A stretch of DNA of 64,000 nt. Source: Neocallimastix lanati (nom. inval.) (Eukaryota > Neocallimastigomycota > Neocallimastigomycetes > Neocallimastigales > Neocallimastigaceae). Of the stretch, positions 38,041 to 52,785 are shown piece by piece. The position numbers and the translations under genes are program-made. The DNA lies in NCBI GenBank assembly GCA_016946835.1, contig JACVTC010000041.1, positions 331,001 through 395,000 of the forward strand, written 5' to 3'. The first letter of the stretch is position 1, and each line of letters begins with the position of its first letter. The notes beneath the pieces were generated by a model. That model did not search any database. It had not been told where the DNA came from and worked only from the letters and a program-made list of their open reading frames with translations.

Positions 38041-40895
38041 ATGGCTAAGAAGAGTAATAATTTAATATTTATTGAGCTTAAAATAAAATATTAATCATGA
38101 AATTTTATACAGAAATAATTATTAATAATTAAATTAAAAATATTTGGATTTTCGATGATATAATATTAATAATAGAATAAAATAAATAAAAATAAAAAAA
38201 AAAAAAAATAAAATAACATTGAAAAATAATAAATAAGTATTAATTATTATATATATATATATACAAATATTAAATATATAAATTATTATAATAGAGGGAC
38301 AAAATAGTAGAGATGACAGAAAAGGAAAAAGAAATAATCCTTTAAATAGTCAAAGTATGAACTTAATTTATTTATAACATTATATATCGATTATATGAGA
38401 AGAAATTATTAATGTATGTAATAAATGTAATAATAATATATATAATATTTAATTATTAAATTTAAAGGATCTTTAAAAAAAGATCCAGGATTACCAAATT
38501 TAGCTGGTGTTAAAGCTAGAATGGATAAAAAGGTAAATATTTATAATTATTTATTTTATAATAAAAGTAAATATTTTTATATTTACCATTTTAATTAATA
38601 TAATAATTAAATATATATGTAAATATTTTAACTATTATAATATTTTTTTCCCAATATTTTTTTTATGATATGTAATTTATATTAATTTTATTATTATATA
38701 TTTATTTGAATATAAAATATTAATAGTTAAAGAATGAAAGAGATAGACAAAGATCTGCCAGAAATGTATTACAAAATAAAAATAGAACATTTAATATTGG
38801 TGATCTTTCTGCTTTAGCTAGAGATGCTGATGCTCGTAGCCGTGAATTTAATAATAATCAAGTTAACATTTCAGATAATTTCGAAGGTTCATATGCTGTT
38901 GAAGGTGCTGCTACTGGTCAAAAAGATAATTCTAGAAAAGCTTATTTCAAAGAATTTAAAAAGGTATTGGATAATGCTGATGTTGTATTAGAAGTTTTAG
39001 ATGCTCGTGATCCATTAGGATGTCGTACTAAGAGAATTGAACAAGATATTTTAGAAAGTGGTGTTGATAAAAAAATTATATTAATTTTAAATAAAATTGG
39101 TAAGTTAACTATTTTCTAATAATATTATGTTATATTTATATAGTAAATAATTTATAAAAAAAAAATAGTAATAATAATAAATAAATAAATAATTAAATTT
39201 GTTAAAAATTATATAAATATATATAAATTTATAAATGTAACATATTAAATACGATGTTTTTAATATGGTAATACATATAAAAATAGATTTAGTTCCAAAA
39301 GATGTTGTTAATGATTGGCTCAAATATTTAAGAAATGAATATCCAACTATTGCTTTTAAAGCCTCAACACAAAATCAACGTTCTAATCTTGGTCAATTAA
39401 ATGTATCAGCTGAGGCTGCTTCAGACAGTATGCTTAATAGTAGTGAATGTATTGGTGCTGATAATTTAATTAAATTATTAAAAAATTATTGTAGAAATGC
39501 TAATATTAAGACATCTATTACTGTTGGTGTTATTGGTTTTCCAAATGTTGGTAAATCAAGTGTTATTAATTCATTAAAGAGATCAAAAGTTTGCAATGTT
39601 GGTTCTACTCCTGGTGTTACAAAGAATGCTCAACAAATTCATTTAGATAAAAATATTAAACTTTTAGATTGTCCGGGTATCGTTTTTACTCAAGCAAAAA
39701 AAGATGGTAGTAATGCAGCTGAAGTTTTACTTAGAAATTGTGTTAAAGTTGAATTGCTTGATGATCCAGTTACACCTGGTAGATATTTAGGATATATATT
39801 AAATATAATATAGTAATATGAAATAAAAATATTAATCATATAATATAATTATCCTTTATAATAGTGGAAGTTATTGTTTCTAGATGTCAAACAGAACAAT
39901 TAATGCAATTATATGATATCCCAAGTTTTGAGTCATCACATGACTTTTTATTGAAATTAGCAGCTTCAAGAGGAAAATTAAAGAGAGTGAATATTAGAAT
40001 TTATTAAAATATATTATATGAAGATTAAATCAATATATAAGCCTTTGTTTTATATTTAATTATTAATTATAATTTTTTATTTTATTTTATTTTATTATAT
40101 TTTATTTTTTATTTTTTTAATAAAAATAAAATAGGGAGGCATTCCAGATATTGAATCAACCGCTAGATCGGTTATCCAAGATTGGAATAATGGAAAAATA
40201 CCATATTATACTATTCCTCCAGTTAGAAAAGATGTCCACGTTTCATCAAGCATTGTTCAAGGTTTTAGTAAGGAATTTGTTATTCCAGGTTTTAACTTTG
40301 GGGAATCTAATGATGATGATATGATGAATGACGATAGGTATAATATTTATTTATAAAATAAAATTTTTGTTATAATTATATATTTTATATTATAAATACT
40401 AATAATATATATATATTATTTCAAAAAAAAAAAAAAAAAAAAAAATGTAAATTTAATATTTAATAAAATCATTATTTTTAATGTAGCCTTAATAATAATA
40501 ATTCAGTAAGTGTTATTATGCCAGAACAAGTTAATAAGGATAGTATGGATGAAGATAGTAATATGAATGAATCAGATGCAGTTCCAGAAATTCGTATTAA
40601 TATGAAAAAGAAGGGACCAAAATTAGATATTGTTGAAAAACCAAAAATAACAGAAGAATCATTAATTAATCCACAAACCAATAGAGACTTAAAGCGTATA
40701 CAAAAGAAGATGAAAAGAGAAGAAAGGAAATTCATAAAGTTCCATAATCTAAATGGAAATGTTGATATGAACATGACTGATCTTGATGGGGATATCAACT
40801 TTGATGATACTAATGATAATGAAAATGAAGAAGTTAACGTAGAAGAACTTGGTAATTGGGGTATGAACATTGGTACATTACCTGGTGGTTTATAA
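38041..40895 (+). CDS. Nucleostemin/GNL3-family circularly permuted GTPase
   Basis: Eight exons: 38041-38053 (13 nt), 38295-38354, 38468-38532, 38727-39099, 39287-39778, 39865-39986, 40135-40337, 40487-40895; 1737 nt, 578 aa. Lys-rich start, then [19 protein letters not shown] as in GNL3 proteins. The permuted G motifs appear in the order G4 (NKID, split by intron 4), G1 (GFPNVGKSS), G2 region ([10 protein letters not shown]) and G3 (LDCPGI). A GNL3-type [17 protein letters not shown] and [22 protein letters not shown] block follows, then an acidic and basic tail. Homologues (yeast Nug1, human GNL3/GNL3L) are nucleolar and help pre-60S assembly and export. The 13-nt first exon codes only MAKK plus one base. 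Confidence 0.93.
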
Positions 40896-42003
40896 AAATT
40901 TTATATGAAACAATGAAATTTAAAAAGGAAGAAATTTTGAAAAAAATAAAAAATAATAACTAGAACAAATAACACGAAATAATACAAAAATATAGATTTA
41001 TTTGATTTATCTATCTTTAATAATACATGTATAAAATCTTTAGTTTAATATTTATAGTTTAATATTTATAAGAAATAAGAAAAGCTTTAAATGCTCAATT
41101 ATTTATATATCTATTTAAAATTATATATAACAATATTTACAATATTTAATATGAATTATTTAATTTTATTATTTACAAATATAATATAATAAAAAATATT
41201 TTTCATTTACATGAACTCCGAAAAATTTTATATAGATATTACATAACCCTTTTATAAATTAATTTTATTACTTAATATTTATGAAATTGGGAACAAATAT
41301 ATATAATAATGAGTATTAAATATACATTTTTTTAAATTATGAATTGTTAGAAAAAATTTTTTTATGGAATAATATATATTTAATTTAATTTTATTTAAAA
41401 AGAAAAAATTCTTTTATATATTAATAATTTTTTAACAAATTTTAATTAAATATATAAAGTTGTTAAATATTAATTAATAATTAATTTTTTTTTTTGTAAT
41501 TTTAAAAAGTTTAATTATTAAATAAGAAAGTAAAAGTAAACACTTTTTTCTTTACACCAATTATTTAACAATAAATTTAAAAAGAAACAAATAAAAATTA
41601 ATAAAATTCGTATTAATATCAATAATCTTTATATTATTTAAATTATAATTTAATAATCCATTAACGAGCAGCATTTTTTTGTTGTATATTTATCATTATT
41701 ATATATTTAAAATAATTTACTTATTTATTCTATATTTGATATAATAACAATTAATATTTTTATATCTTAATAGATTCTAACTAAATAATTGACAAATATT
41801 AAAATTTAAATAAAACGTTATAATATATAATATTAAATAAAATAAATTATAATAACAATTTATAAATATAAATATATTAAATTGACATATAAATAAGTAC
41901 GAGCTATTTAAAAATAAATTTGACAAGAACTTAATAATATTTATTAGAATATTTAAAAACAAGTAGAATAAAAAAACAAAAAATAAATAGAAGTAGATAA
42001 AAA

Positions 42004-42035
<32 letters not shown>

Positions 42036-42076
42036 ATTTAATTTATTTTAAATTAAAAAATATAGAAGTAATAAGC
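40896..42076. other. AT-rich spacer upstream of AHI1
   Basis: 3' flank of the GNL3-like gene and the AHI1 promoter region. AT dinucleotides at 42012-42034. No gene seen. Confidence 0.6.
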
Positions 42077-44577
42077 ATGTCAAAATATAATGACATAAGG
42101 TATAGTAAGATTAATGTAAAATAAGAAATAAGGAATATAATTTGATGATATATTTTATTTAAAATTTAAAGTAATGTGTATTATTTTTATAATATCTATC
42201 ATCTATCATATATATTAATATCATTAAAACATTGATAAATATATAATATTTATATATAAAGGGATTTTTCAGTAACGGAAAGGGTAAATGATAATAATTC
42301 AGAATATTATGATGAAATAAGAAGATCAAGATCATTAACTCGTAAACCTGTGGGTAATAGGCCTCAAAGTGTGAGTAATGATGAAGTGTAAAAAAGTTTA
42401 TTAATATAAATATATAAATTATTATAATGAAAATTAATGTTGCGTAATAATTAATATTAATATATAATTCATATATATATATATTATGTATGTATATATA
42501 ATATAAGTCTGAAAATCCAAAAATAAAAATAAGATATAACGTTAAAAGTGTTTTATTAGAAAATGCCTCACCTTCAGGAAATCATCATCATCATCATCAT
42601 CATAAATCTAATTCAATAAATAATCATAATGATAATTTATTAAAGAATTCTACAATTTCTTTATCATCAAAAAAAGATTCTAGATCATTAATATTATCTA
42701 TTAAAAGTGAAGGAGTAGATAAAAATACTAGATTGCCCTCTCATTCATATAAATATTTAAATACTCCTTCAGAAAGATCATCATCAAGTCATCCTAAAAG
42801 AGAAAGAGGAGATAACAATTCAAAACATCATCATAGTAATAATCATAATCATAGCTCTAGTCATAATAGAAGCGATGATAAATTTAATATAACAAAAGAA
42901 AAATTATCTCCAAATGAAAGATATTATGATAAAGATAATCCTGATATAAATAATACTGAAGATAAAGGAAAACATAAAAATAGTAGTGGACGACATAAAA
43001 AGGACAATGATGAATTATCAAAAATAAGTAAAAAAAGTAAACATGATCATTCTAGAAGTAGTAACCATCAAAATTCAAAAAATAAAAGTTATTTGAATGA
43101 AAATAGTGATAAAGAAAATATTTCTATAAAAAAAACTAGAAATGAAAAAAAGAAAACTAATAAAACAAAATTAGAGAATGAAAATGATTCAGCTTCATTA
43201 AACAGTTTAAGTATTAATCAAAGACATCGCGAAAAACGTTTAAAAGATAAAGTAAGAGATTATTCATCATCTAAAGATCAATCATCCCTTAAATCCCATA
43301 CTAGTAGTAGAAATGATATTAAAGAAAATAAAGAAAACGAAGAAAATAAAGATATTTCAAAATATTCAAAGATGAGAGGTTCAAATTCATCAATAGTACC
43401 TACCTATCCAAGACCTTTAAGTCCTAAAAAAATAAATTTAAAAAATTCAAAGACACAATTGGAAAACGAAAATGATATGTCAAATGGTATGCCACAAAGA
43501 TCTTCTAGTGTTCTTTCAAGAAATCGATCACTTTCAAGAAGCCGTTCAGTTTCTATATCTAATCAAGTATCAGTATATTCAAGTGATGGAGAAAGTTTTA
43601 ATCAACCTAAAAATAGATTAACTTCAAGTTATAATGAATTGCCACTATATAAAAGTAATGAAAGTATGAGGGAACTAAGACAAAATGTATTACGAAAATA
43701 TACAAGCTTAGAAGTTTTACCAAGTCAACAATCAAATATTGAGAGTAGAGATAAGAATACTGCAAATCATACATCTGCAAAACGCTCAGTATCTAATGAT
43801 ACTTCAAAACTGAGACATTCTCATAATATGGGAAAGGATAGTGATATGGATGAACAAAAGAAAAAGAAAAAATCTCGATCTCATTCTTTGTCTGTGTCAG
43901 GTAGTAAATCAGAGAGGCAGAAGAAAAACGAAAAAGATAAAAAAATAAAAAAAAATGAAGAAAAAAAAAATGACAATAAACCGAATGAAATAAACGATGA
44001 AGAAGAATTAAAGGATAAAAAAGAAGGACAAAAGTCGAATGAAGGAAAAGAGAAAAGGAAACATCATAAATCAAAAGACAAAGATTCAAGTAGTAAAAAT
44101 GAAAAGAAAATTAAGAGACATGCTAATGTTCCAGCACCTATACCAGATGAATCTATAAGAAAAAAAAGAGCAAACAATTCAATAAAAGAAAAAAATAATG
44201 ATGAAGATGATCAAGATTTAGCTATAAAACCAGTAATGCCCATATCAGAAACTCCTAAAAATACAAATGATAATAAAGATATTATCACATTTTATCCTGA
44301 AGGATATACACCATCCATTACTGAAAGTGTTAAAACAAAGGTTAATGAATATTTAGAAGAGGATATAAATCCAGAAAAGAAAAAAACAAAGAAATCACGA
44401 TCTAAATCACATTCACATAGCCGAAGTCGTAGTCATCATAAATCAAGATCAAGATCGAAATCAAAAAATAGACATGATTCTGTTGATAATGATGATTTAA
44501 CAAAAGAAAATCATAAAAAACATTCTAGAAGTAATATAATTATATTAGTATTAAATTATATTAGTATTAAATATAAT

Positions 44578-44629
<52 letters not shown>

Positions 44630-46771
44630 TATATATAAATATTAAACATAAATTTTTATTCCTTTTTTTTTTATTATATAAATTAATATTTAAAATATAA
44701 AAGAACATAAATCAAAAACATTATCAGATGAAAATAGTACAATTATTGAAAAATTAGAAGAATATCCATATGAAAATAATATTTTTGAAAATTTAAAGAA
44801 AAAACCAGAAGATTTTAAAAATAGTAATATTTGTATTCATATTTATAGAACAGATCCGTTAGAATTGAACATTAGAAATGTTCATCCTTTAGTAAAGGTT
44901 CATGTTGTGGGTAATTGTTATATTCATTATTATTAATTTCATTTTACGGAGTAAATAAAAAATATATATAATAATAAAAAATTATAATACATAAATTATT
45001 TAATAATACATTGAATAATTTTAAAATTATATATCAAAATTGTATATTGATTAAATATAAAATTTTTTAATAAATATATATTATATTTAAAGATATTAAT
45101 ACTGAAAAATATCTTACAAAATCAAGTGCATTACGTCCTGCAACATCATATTATGAAAATTCTGAAGTAGGATATATAATGCCAATATTAACTCAGGTAT
45201 ATATTTAAAATTCAATAACATATAATATATAAATATATATAGTAAAATCAACTTATATTTATTAAAAATATATATATATATTTTTTCAAATTAACTTTAA
45301 ATATAACTTATTATTTAATTATTCTAAGCCATATTACCTTCAAAAAAATCATACAAATATACCTCGTTGGAATCAAGGCTTATATATTAATGAAGATTAT
45401 TTGCATGTTGTTCGTAAGAATGTAATTATATTTTTTGAAATTATAGATTTTGTCGAAAGAGCTGAGGATAGAAAAAAGTAATTTTTTTAATATATATTTA
45501 TATAAAATAAAATTATAATATAGTAAGTGTATAAATAAATCAAAAAGAAGAATATTTAAAAATATTAATAAATAATATAAAAATTTAGGGATAAAGATGG
45601 ATGGCATAGAATTGCATGGGCATTTTTAAAATTAATTGGAACTCATGATATGGTTAATACCGAACATACTGTAAGTTAATGTATTTTATTTTATATTATA
45701 TTTTTGAAGTATATATATATTGTTTATAATATATTAATATTATGGTTTAAAAACAAACTTTATAGAGACGACTTCAACTTTATAAATATCCAAAAAAGTT
45801 AATAAAGAATCAAGATCCAAAAAAACCAGAAGTGATTGAATATTGGAAAAGGAAGCTTGTTAAATATCAATCAACTCTGTAAGTAATATGAAATTTAATA
45901 ATGTTAATTTAGATGGAAACACAGAAATTTTAATATAATATGTTTCTAATTTTTTTTTATATATAATTTTAATATACTATATTTAATTAAAATAATTTAT
46001 AGATTTGTCAAAATATACTCACAAAAAATACCTGAAACAAAGGAAGTTTCATATAGACCAAAAATGCCAAATGAAAAAGAAATAGGTGCTTGGACTTATA
46101 ATCAAGTAATATATTATTTTTACAATAATTCATAATATTTTCATAATATAAATAAAAATATGGTTTTAATATTTATATATATTAGTTAATTGATACATAT
46201 TTATCAAAGAAGAAAATTCTGGACCCTGTATATAAAAGCTTCATTAATTTTTCTCAAAAGGTAATTATTACTTTTTATTCAGTTTAAATTATGATGAATA
46301 TTAATTACAATAATTAAAAATGTTAAATTTAATTTATTATTAATTATGTAAATTATTTTTCTATGATATATATTAGCCAAGTTGGAGAAGAGAGGATGGT
46401 CAATTATGTAAAATTCCTAATCATCTTCATTTTCGTATTGATGGTGGGGAAAGGTATTTATTATTATTATTATTATTATTTTTTCGTCTTAAGAAAATTA
46501 TAATTTCATCTTTTGTCATTTTATATTTTTATCATTAAAAGGGGTTGTCTTTCAGCAGAATATTCCCATCTTGGTTATTTATTTGCTATTGCAAGTACAA
46601 GTATCAATTCTGTTACTACAATTAAAATTTTTGATACAGTTTCAGGTGATAAAATTGCATCGTTAACAGGTCATCAAGATTTAGTATATGATATAAAATG
46701 GTCTCATGATGATAAGTATGTATTTATTATAAGAATAAATTATAATTTTGATTATTCAATGTTATTTTTCA

Positions 46772-46829
<58 letters not shown>

Positions 46830-48441
46830 AATTGGGTTGATGTTATAATTATTTTAATTTTATATAAAAAAAACAATATAAAATATAAAGACATTTATTT
46901 TCAGCATCAGCAGATGGCTCTGTCAGAGCCTGGTCTATTCAGTCCGAAACTACTATTCGTCCGTCAACAATCTTTCAGCATCCAAGTTATGTTTATTGTA
47001 TCCAAATTCACCCTATTATTGGACAGGATAATAAGTATATGATCTTTTTATAAATTCCTTTTTATTACATATAAATATATATTATAAAATTAATAAATTT
47101 ATTAATATATTTATTTAATTACAATTATAAATAAGAATTACCGTTATTACTGGTTCATATGATGGAAAAATTCGTTTTTGGAAATATGACCAAAATATTT
47201 ATAATGATATTGAACTTTTAAAACAAACACCTAATCATCATCAAACTCAATTCTTACCAGCATATGTATTAACAGGTCATGAATCCACAATTAATAGTTT
47301 AGCTATTGAATCAACTGGTATTAGATTATTTAGCGCGGATGGAAATGGTGTTATTAGAGTTTGGAGTTGTAGAGTTAATGATTCTGTTGGTTACAATAAT
47401 TATAAATGTATTAAAGTTATACCAACACAGGTAATTTACAAAATTTAATATATAAATAATATTTATATTCAAATAAATAAATAAATAAATAAAAAAAAAA
47501 AAAGAGAAAGAAATTGTTAATATCATAAATATCTTTGTCATATTTTTAAAAATTTCTAGTCTGATCCAATAAACTGTATAAGACTTCATCCAAATGAACG
47601 TCAACTATTAGTACATTGTTTAGGAAATACTATATATATGATGGATGTTCGTTTATTCAAGGTCTTAACATGTATTACTTCACTTCCATCTAGTCATTAT
47701 CCTATAAAAAGTATACTTTCTCCTTGTGGTACCTATATATTCTCTGGTTCAATAAATGGTCAAGTGTATGTTTTTTCTTTCTTTTTTTATTTTTGTTAAT
47801 TTTTTTTTTTTTTTTTTTTTAAAAAAAAATAACTGAATTATATAATTTATGATATTTATTGATATTATTTAATATATTTTAATTAATTTTATATTAGTTT
47901 CGTTTTCAATTCGATGACAGGAAAATTGGTTGCAAAATATGAAAATTTAACTATTTCTCAGCCAATTATGGGTATTGTATATCATCCTTTAGATGATTAT
48001 ATATCTTTTTATACATATGGACCTGAACAACCAATATTAACATATGTTTGGGATAGTAATTATAAACCACTAGAATCGGTAATTAAATTCATTTATGATT
48101 TTTTTAATAATAATTTATTTATTATTTCTTTATATTATAATTTAATATAAGTAATTTTGTAATTATATATGAAATATTAATTTTTAATTAAAATTAAATT
48201 TTTTAATCATATATTTTAATAGTTATTGAAAATTGATAATACCGAAGATACATCAAATAAAATGTTTGATTTAATGTCTAATAAATTTATTGATGAAGAA
48301 AAGAAATTCCCTTATTCAAGTTTTAATAATATTGATAAAAATTCAACTAATGATAATCTAAATTTATCAGTTGGTTTAAGAAATAAGCAAGGATTTAGAC
48401 AATTTGATGATCCTTTTAAAGCGAAATCTGTATTTATTTAA
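42077..48441 (+). CDS. AHI1: Jouberin-like ciliary transition-zone protein (AHI1)
   Basis: Seventeen exons: 42077-42099, 42262-42370, 42508-44530, 44704-44910, 45093-45196, 45329-45477, 45589-45670, 45766-45878, 46003-46105, 46186-46260, 46377-46453, 46542-46715, 46891-47034, 47136-47430, 47560-47765, 47898-48078, 48223-48441; 4284 nt, 1427 aa. About residues 1-740 are disordered, rich in Lys, Ser, Glu, His and Arg-Ser. From about 755 comes the C2-like domain of jouberin: IHIYRTDPLELNI, HPLVKVHVVD, YYENSEVGYIMPILTQPY, WNQGLYINEDYLHVV and DGWHRIAWAFLKLIGTHD. A WD40 propeller runs from about 1022 (GERGCLSAEYSHLG) to 1360, with GHQDLVYDIKWSHDD, DGSVRAWS, SYDGKIRFWK and SADGNGVIRVWS. There is no C-terminal SH3 domain, unlike the human protein. 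AHI1 acts at the base of cilia, which fits flagellated zoospores. Confidence 0.93.
44580..44623 (+). repeat. Poly-T run in AHI1 intron 3
   Basis: 44 consecutive T, about 80 bases upstream of the exon 4 acceptor. Confidence 0.95.
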
Positions 48442-48509
48442 TAATTGGTTTATTCATACTTTTTTTAATTTTTTCCTTTTTAAAATAACTGTTTTTATTA
48501 AGAAGTTAT

Positions 48510-48545
<36 letters not shown>

Positions 48546-48823
48546 ATTTAATACTAATTCATTAAATATTTAATCTAATGTTCATATAAAATATTATAAA
48601 ATTTTAAACTTTCAATCAAATATGGTTTATCTTTACATTAAGATATAATAAATATTTTTTACAATCCTCTATTTATAAAAATATATAATAATATATAGTA
48701 AATTATTTTTTATTGCTATTTTTTATTAAATATATATATATATATATATATATATTTATTTAAAGCTATCTGAACATTATTATAAGTATTCATTTTTATA
48801 AATTATATAAGTTGATATATTAA

Positions 48824-48858
<35 letters not shown>

Positions 48859-49270
48859 AAAGAATAAATATGATAATAGAAAACATTCAAATAAGTTTAA
48901 AATTATTTATGCTAACTATATATCATTTTTTATTATTTATTTGTTTTTTTTGTCATTGACTTATATATATTACTTAGTTATTTACAGAAGTTATAATGTT
49001 TAGTACTTTGAAAATAAATGATAATATGATTATAATTATTTATTATTTTTTTTTATCAACAACAAAAAAGATGCTATATAAATTATGAACTAGGATGATG
49101 ATTTTAACAAAGGCTTTTACTGATTATAAGTTATTTATATTATGATTATTATTTCATTAAATAAAATAATATGCGTTTTTTTAAAAAAATTATTAAATAG
49201 ATTAGAAATTTTAGTATTAAAAACTATTTATTATATGGGTTATTTATATTATATTAGTGTATAGTAAATA
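48442..49270. other. Convergent spacer between AHI1 and the cyclin gene
   Basis: 3' flanks of two convergent genes, with a poly-T run at 48511-48541, AT dinucleotides at 48729-48754 and AAAT repeats at 48824-48859. No gene seen. Confidence 0.6.
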
Positions 49271-52200
49271 TTATTTTTTATATTTTCTAATGCAATTTTC
49301 ACAAATACAGTAATTTCTTATTGAGATTTTTTTAAATCTTCTTTCTTTAACCCTTTCAAATAACAGGTGAATGCAATCATTAAGTTGCTTAATTTCATCC
49401 TAAAAAAAAAATATGCGAATTGTATTAAAAAATAAATTAAAAAATTTTTTCAAAAAAATAATATATTTTCTATATATTAAATATATTCAATATTTGAATA
49501 AATAACAAATATATATAAAATGTGATGACTTACTTCATTTAATGATAGAAATTCTATAATAGAATTTTTATTAATATTAAAATTAGCAGGTAATATAAGT
49601 AATTCAGAAAATGCAAGAATATAGACTGGGTATATAAATTCAGCAAAATCTAGTAATTTAAAGATAAAATTGTTTAGTATAATAATAATTATATAAATCA
49701 AAATATATATGAACATACTATTATTAATTATATAATTGAAAGCTCTAAATGATGATATATATTTTTCAATTGGTTTAGCTAAACCTGTAGTTTTCTTCAA
49801 ATAATCCATATATTCAATCAAAATACTCTATTAAATTATAAAGTACAATTAATATTTGAAAAATTTAATATATATTTTATAATATAGACGAATTAATATA
49901 AATCTATATAATTACTTGAGGCGAGGTGATGTAGAGATTCCAATTCAATTTTGCAAGTATTTTTCTTTCCATTTTCTGTTATTATGTAAGTAATATATAT
50001 ATATATTGGTTATTTTTATTATTAATATTATTATTATTATTTTTTTTTTTTTTTTTTTTTTTTTTGTTAAGCACTGAAAAAAAAAAAAAAAAAAATTAAT
50101 ACCTTAATATCACTCATTTTAATTATTGATGTACTTGATGATATAATATCAGTTATTGTAGGTTCATTCAATTCTTCATTGAACTATTCATTTATATATA
50201 TATATATATATATTTATTAATTTAATATATATATCATTAAGAACAAAATATTTATTTATAAAAAAAAAAAAAGTTACTTTTCCAGCAATATACATAGAAG
50301 TTAAAATAATCAATTCTAACATTTTTGATTGAATTCTATTTACCGATCTTGTATATCTATAGATATAATTCATTGTTAAATATAATGTTTCATCTGTATA
50401 GCGATACATGCTATTTAACTAATTTAATAAAATATATTTTTATATATAATTAACTTTATATTTAATAATTTATTTTATTTATATATGAGTATTAATATAA
50501 TTATTATAATATATACATTATAAATTTGTTCTGCAATATTTTTTATTTGGCGTGATTCCTTTGGAGTGTGTACAAATGGTGTATTTTGATTATTATCACT
50601 TATATAAGAATACTGAGAACGACTCATAGTAATTAATGATTTTAATTTTGATGGTAATACTAATTCATTTACACTATTTTTTGAAAACTTAGTTTCTGAA
50701 GATGCTATTAATTATATATATATAAAATAATGAATTTATATTAAATTTATAATAATTATTATTTTTTGATTTTATTGTTAATTAAATATTTTTTTTATTT
50801 TTATTCATGTTCTTATCAAAAATATTTTTATTACTTCAATTTTTTATTATAATAATTATTAATTTTATTAATTCAATTATGTGATAGAATTATGAATAAT
50901 TACCATTTTTTCTATCATTATTATAACGGTCATGTTGCTTTAACATTTTTTTACTAATTTTAATAACTAATTTTGTTTTCTTTTCATTATTCTTTTTTAA
51001 TTTACCCTTTTCGACAGTTTCATTCTTTATAACATTTACCATTTATAAAATTATATATATTATTAAATAAATATTAGTATATAATCTAAATCAATAATAT
51101 ATTTTGACATTTCATATATTTATTTTTAATTTTATTTTATTTTATTATTTTTTATTTTACTTTATTATTTTTTATTTTATTTTATTTTATATTTTAATTT
51201 TATTTTATTATTTTATTCTTAAATACACTTACTTTGGTTAAATTACAAGCATTTATATTTTTTATATTATTTAAATTTTCTGTAATATTTAACTGATTGA
51301 TTTTATTATCATTATTATTATTATTAAAGGATTTAGTTATCATATTCACATTAGGCAATAATATTTTACATTTATTTTCTTTTTTTGATATATTATTATT
51401 ATTATTTAATTCAAAAGATAAATGTTCTTTAGAATAGTTATTTTGTTTGATATATACTTCATTATCAGCATTTTTAATTAATATTTCATTTAATTCTACA
51501 TCCAATCCAATTTTTATTTTTCATTAAATTATTAGTTGATATATAAATAAGTATAATAAACAATATAGTCATCATATATTAAATTTATATTAAATTTTTA
51601 ATTATATATAATTGAATTATAAAAAAAAAATTTTTATTATTTACCTTTGTCATTTTTACTATTATCTATATTAAAATTATTATTTAATTTGTTATTAATG
51701 AAAGAATCGTTAAATTTATTTATTAATTGATAAGACTCTTTACTTATATTTTTTAGTTTAATTCTTTTGTTAACAAGTGTTAAATTATTTTCTTTAATTA
51801 ATTCATTTTTAAATAAAAATGTCTCACTTTCAATCAATTCATTAACATTTTCATATGATTCAAATTTTCGTTTATAATTATATGAGCTATCGATACTATT
51901 TTCTGTACTTTCAATTGAATTACTTTTAATATTATTAGAGTTAATTGTATTTGAAATGGTAATAATTGTTGAATTTTTATTTAAATTATTTTGATTGATT
52001 GATAAAGGAGAATTTTTATTTAAATTATTTTGATTGTTTGATAAAGGAGAATTTTTATTTAAATTATTTTGATTGTTTGATAAAGGAGAATTTTTATTTA
52101 AATTATTTTGATTGCTTGATAAAGGAGAAGTTAACAAATTTATTTTATTTGCAATTATTCTTTTGTTACCTTTTTCAAATATATTTTCTGTTAATCTAAT

Positions 52201-52785
52201 AGTATTATTTTCACTTTTGCATACATTATTCATATTATTTGGAATTAAATTATAATTTGTAATATTTTTTGTGTTAATATTTAAATCATTTTCTTCTTTA
52301 TCAGTAATTTCGATATTATTCACTCTTTTCTTATTATTATTGTATAAATTGTAAATAGAAATATTACTGTTTTCAAAAGAAGAAGTTTCAATATTATTAT
52401 TAAATGTATCAAATAAAGAAGAATTATTATAATTATTATTGAAATTTGTTTTATTTATGGTATCAATACTAGATGAAAAGTTGAAAAAATTTGAATTTTC
52501 TATTTCGGCAGAAGTTGTGCTAGAATATATTGATTTAACTGCCTTTGGTAAAGTAGTTGTTACAGATATATTGTTATGAAATACATCCGCAGGGGTAAAT
52601 AATAAAAAATTAGAAGTATCATTGCTTTGATTATTTGAAGAAATAAATTTATTTGTTGCTTTGTTATTTAAAAATTCTGGACTAATTTCACTATAAATTT
52701 CATTATTAATTATTTTTGAATTTAATGCTTTCTGATTTTTTGGTGATAAAGGTGTAATGATAGTTGAATTTAAATTATTACGCAT
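49271..52785 (-). CDS. Divergent mitotic-type cyclin with long Asn-rich N-terminus
   Basis: Ten exons in coding order: 52785-51645, 51495-51233, 51024-50904, 50704-50517, 50418-50278, 50183-50103, 49975-49916, 49827-49719, 49649-49534, 49399-49271; 2349 nt, 782 aa. Residues 1-~570 are disordered and Asn/Ser/Lys-rich. A cyclin box begins near 573: YTDETLYLTMNYIYRYTRSV, ELIILTSMYIAGKFNEELNE, then KMERKILAKLNWNLYITSPQ, all in the A/B-cyclin order. A second helical fold ends with EIKQLNDCIHLLFERVKERR. It should activate a cyclin-dependent kinase. Typical A/B hallmarks such as MRAIL are not seen, so the class is uncertain. A 13-residue tandem repeat containing SPLS lies at about residues 219-270. 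Confidence 0.83.
51975..52130 (-). repeat. 39-bp coding tandem repeat in the cyclin gene
   Basis: Four near-identical 39-bp units encode NKNSPLSNNQNNL with only a Ile/Asn change in one unit. Each carries a Ser-Pro site. Confidence 0.92.
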
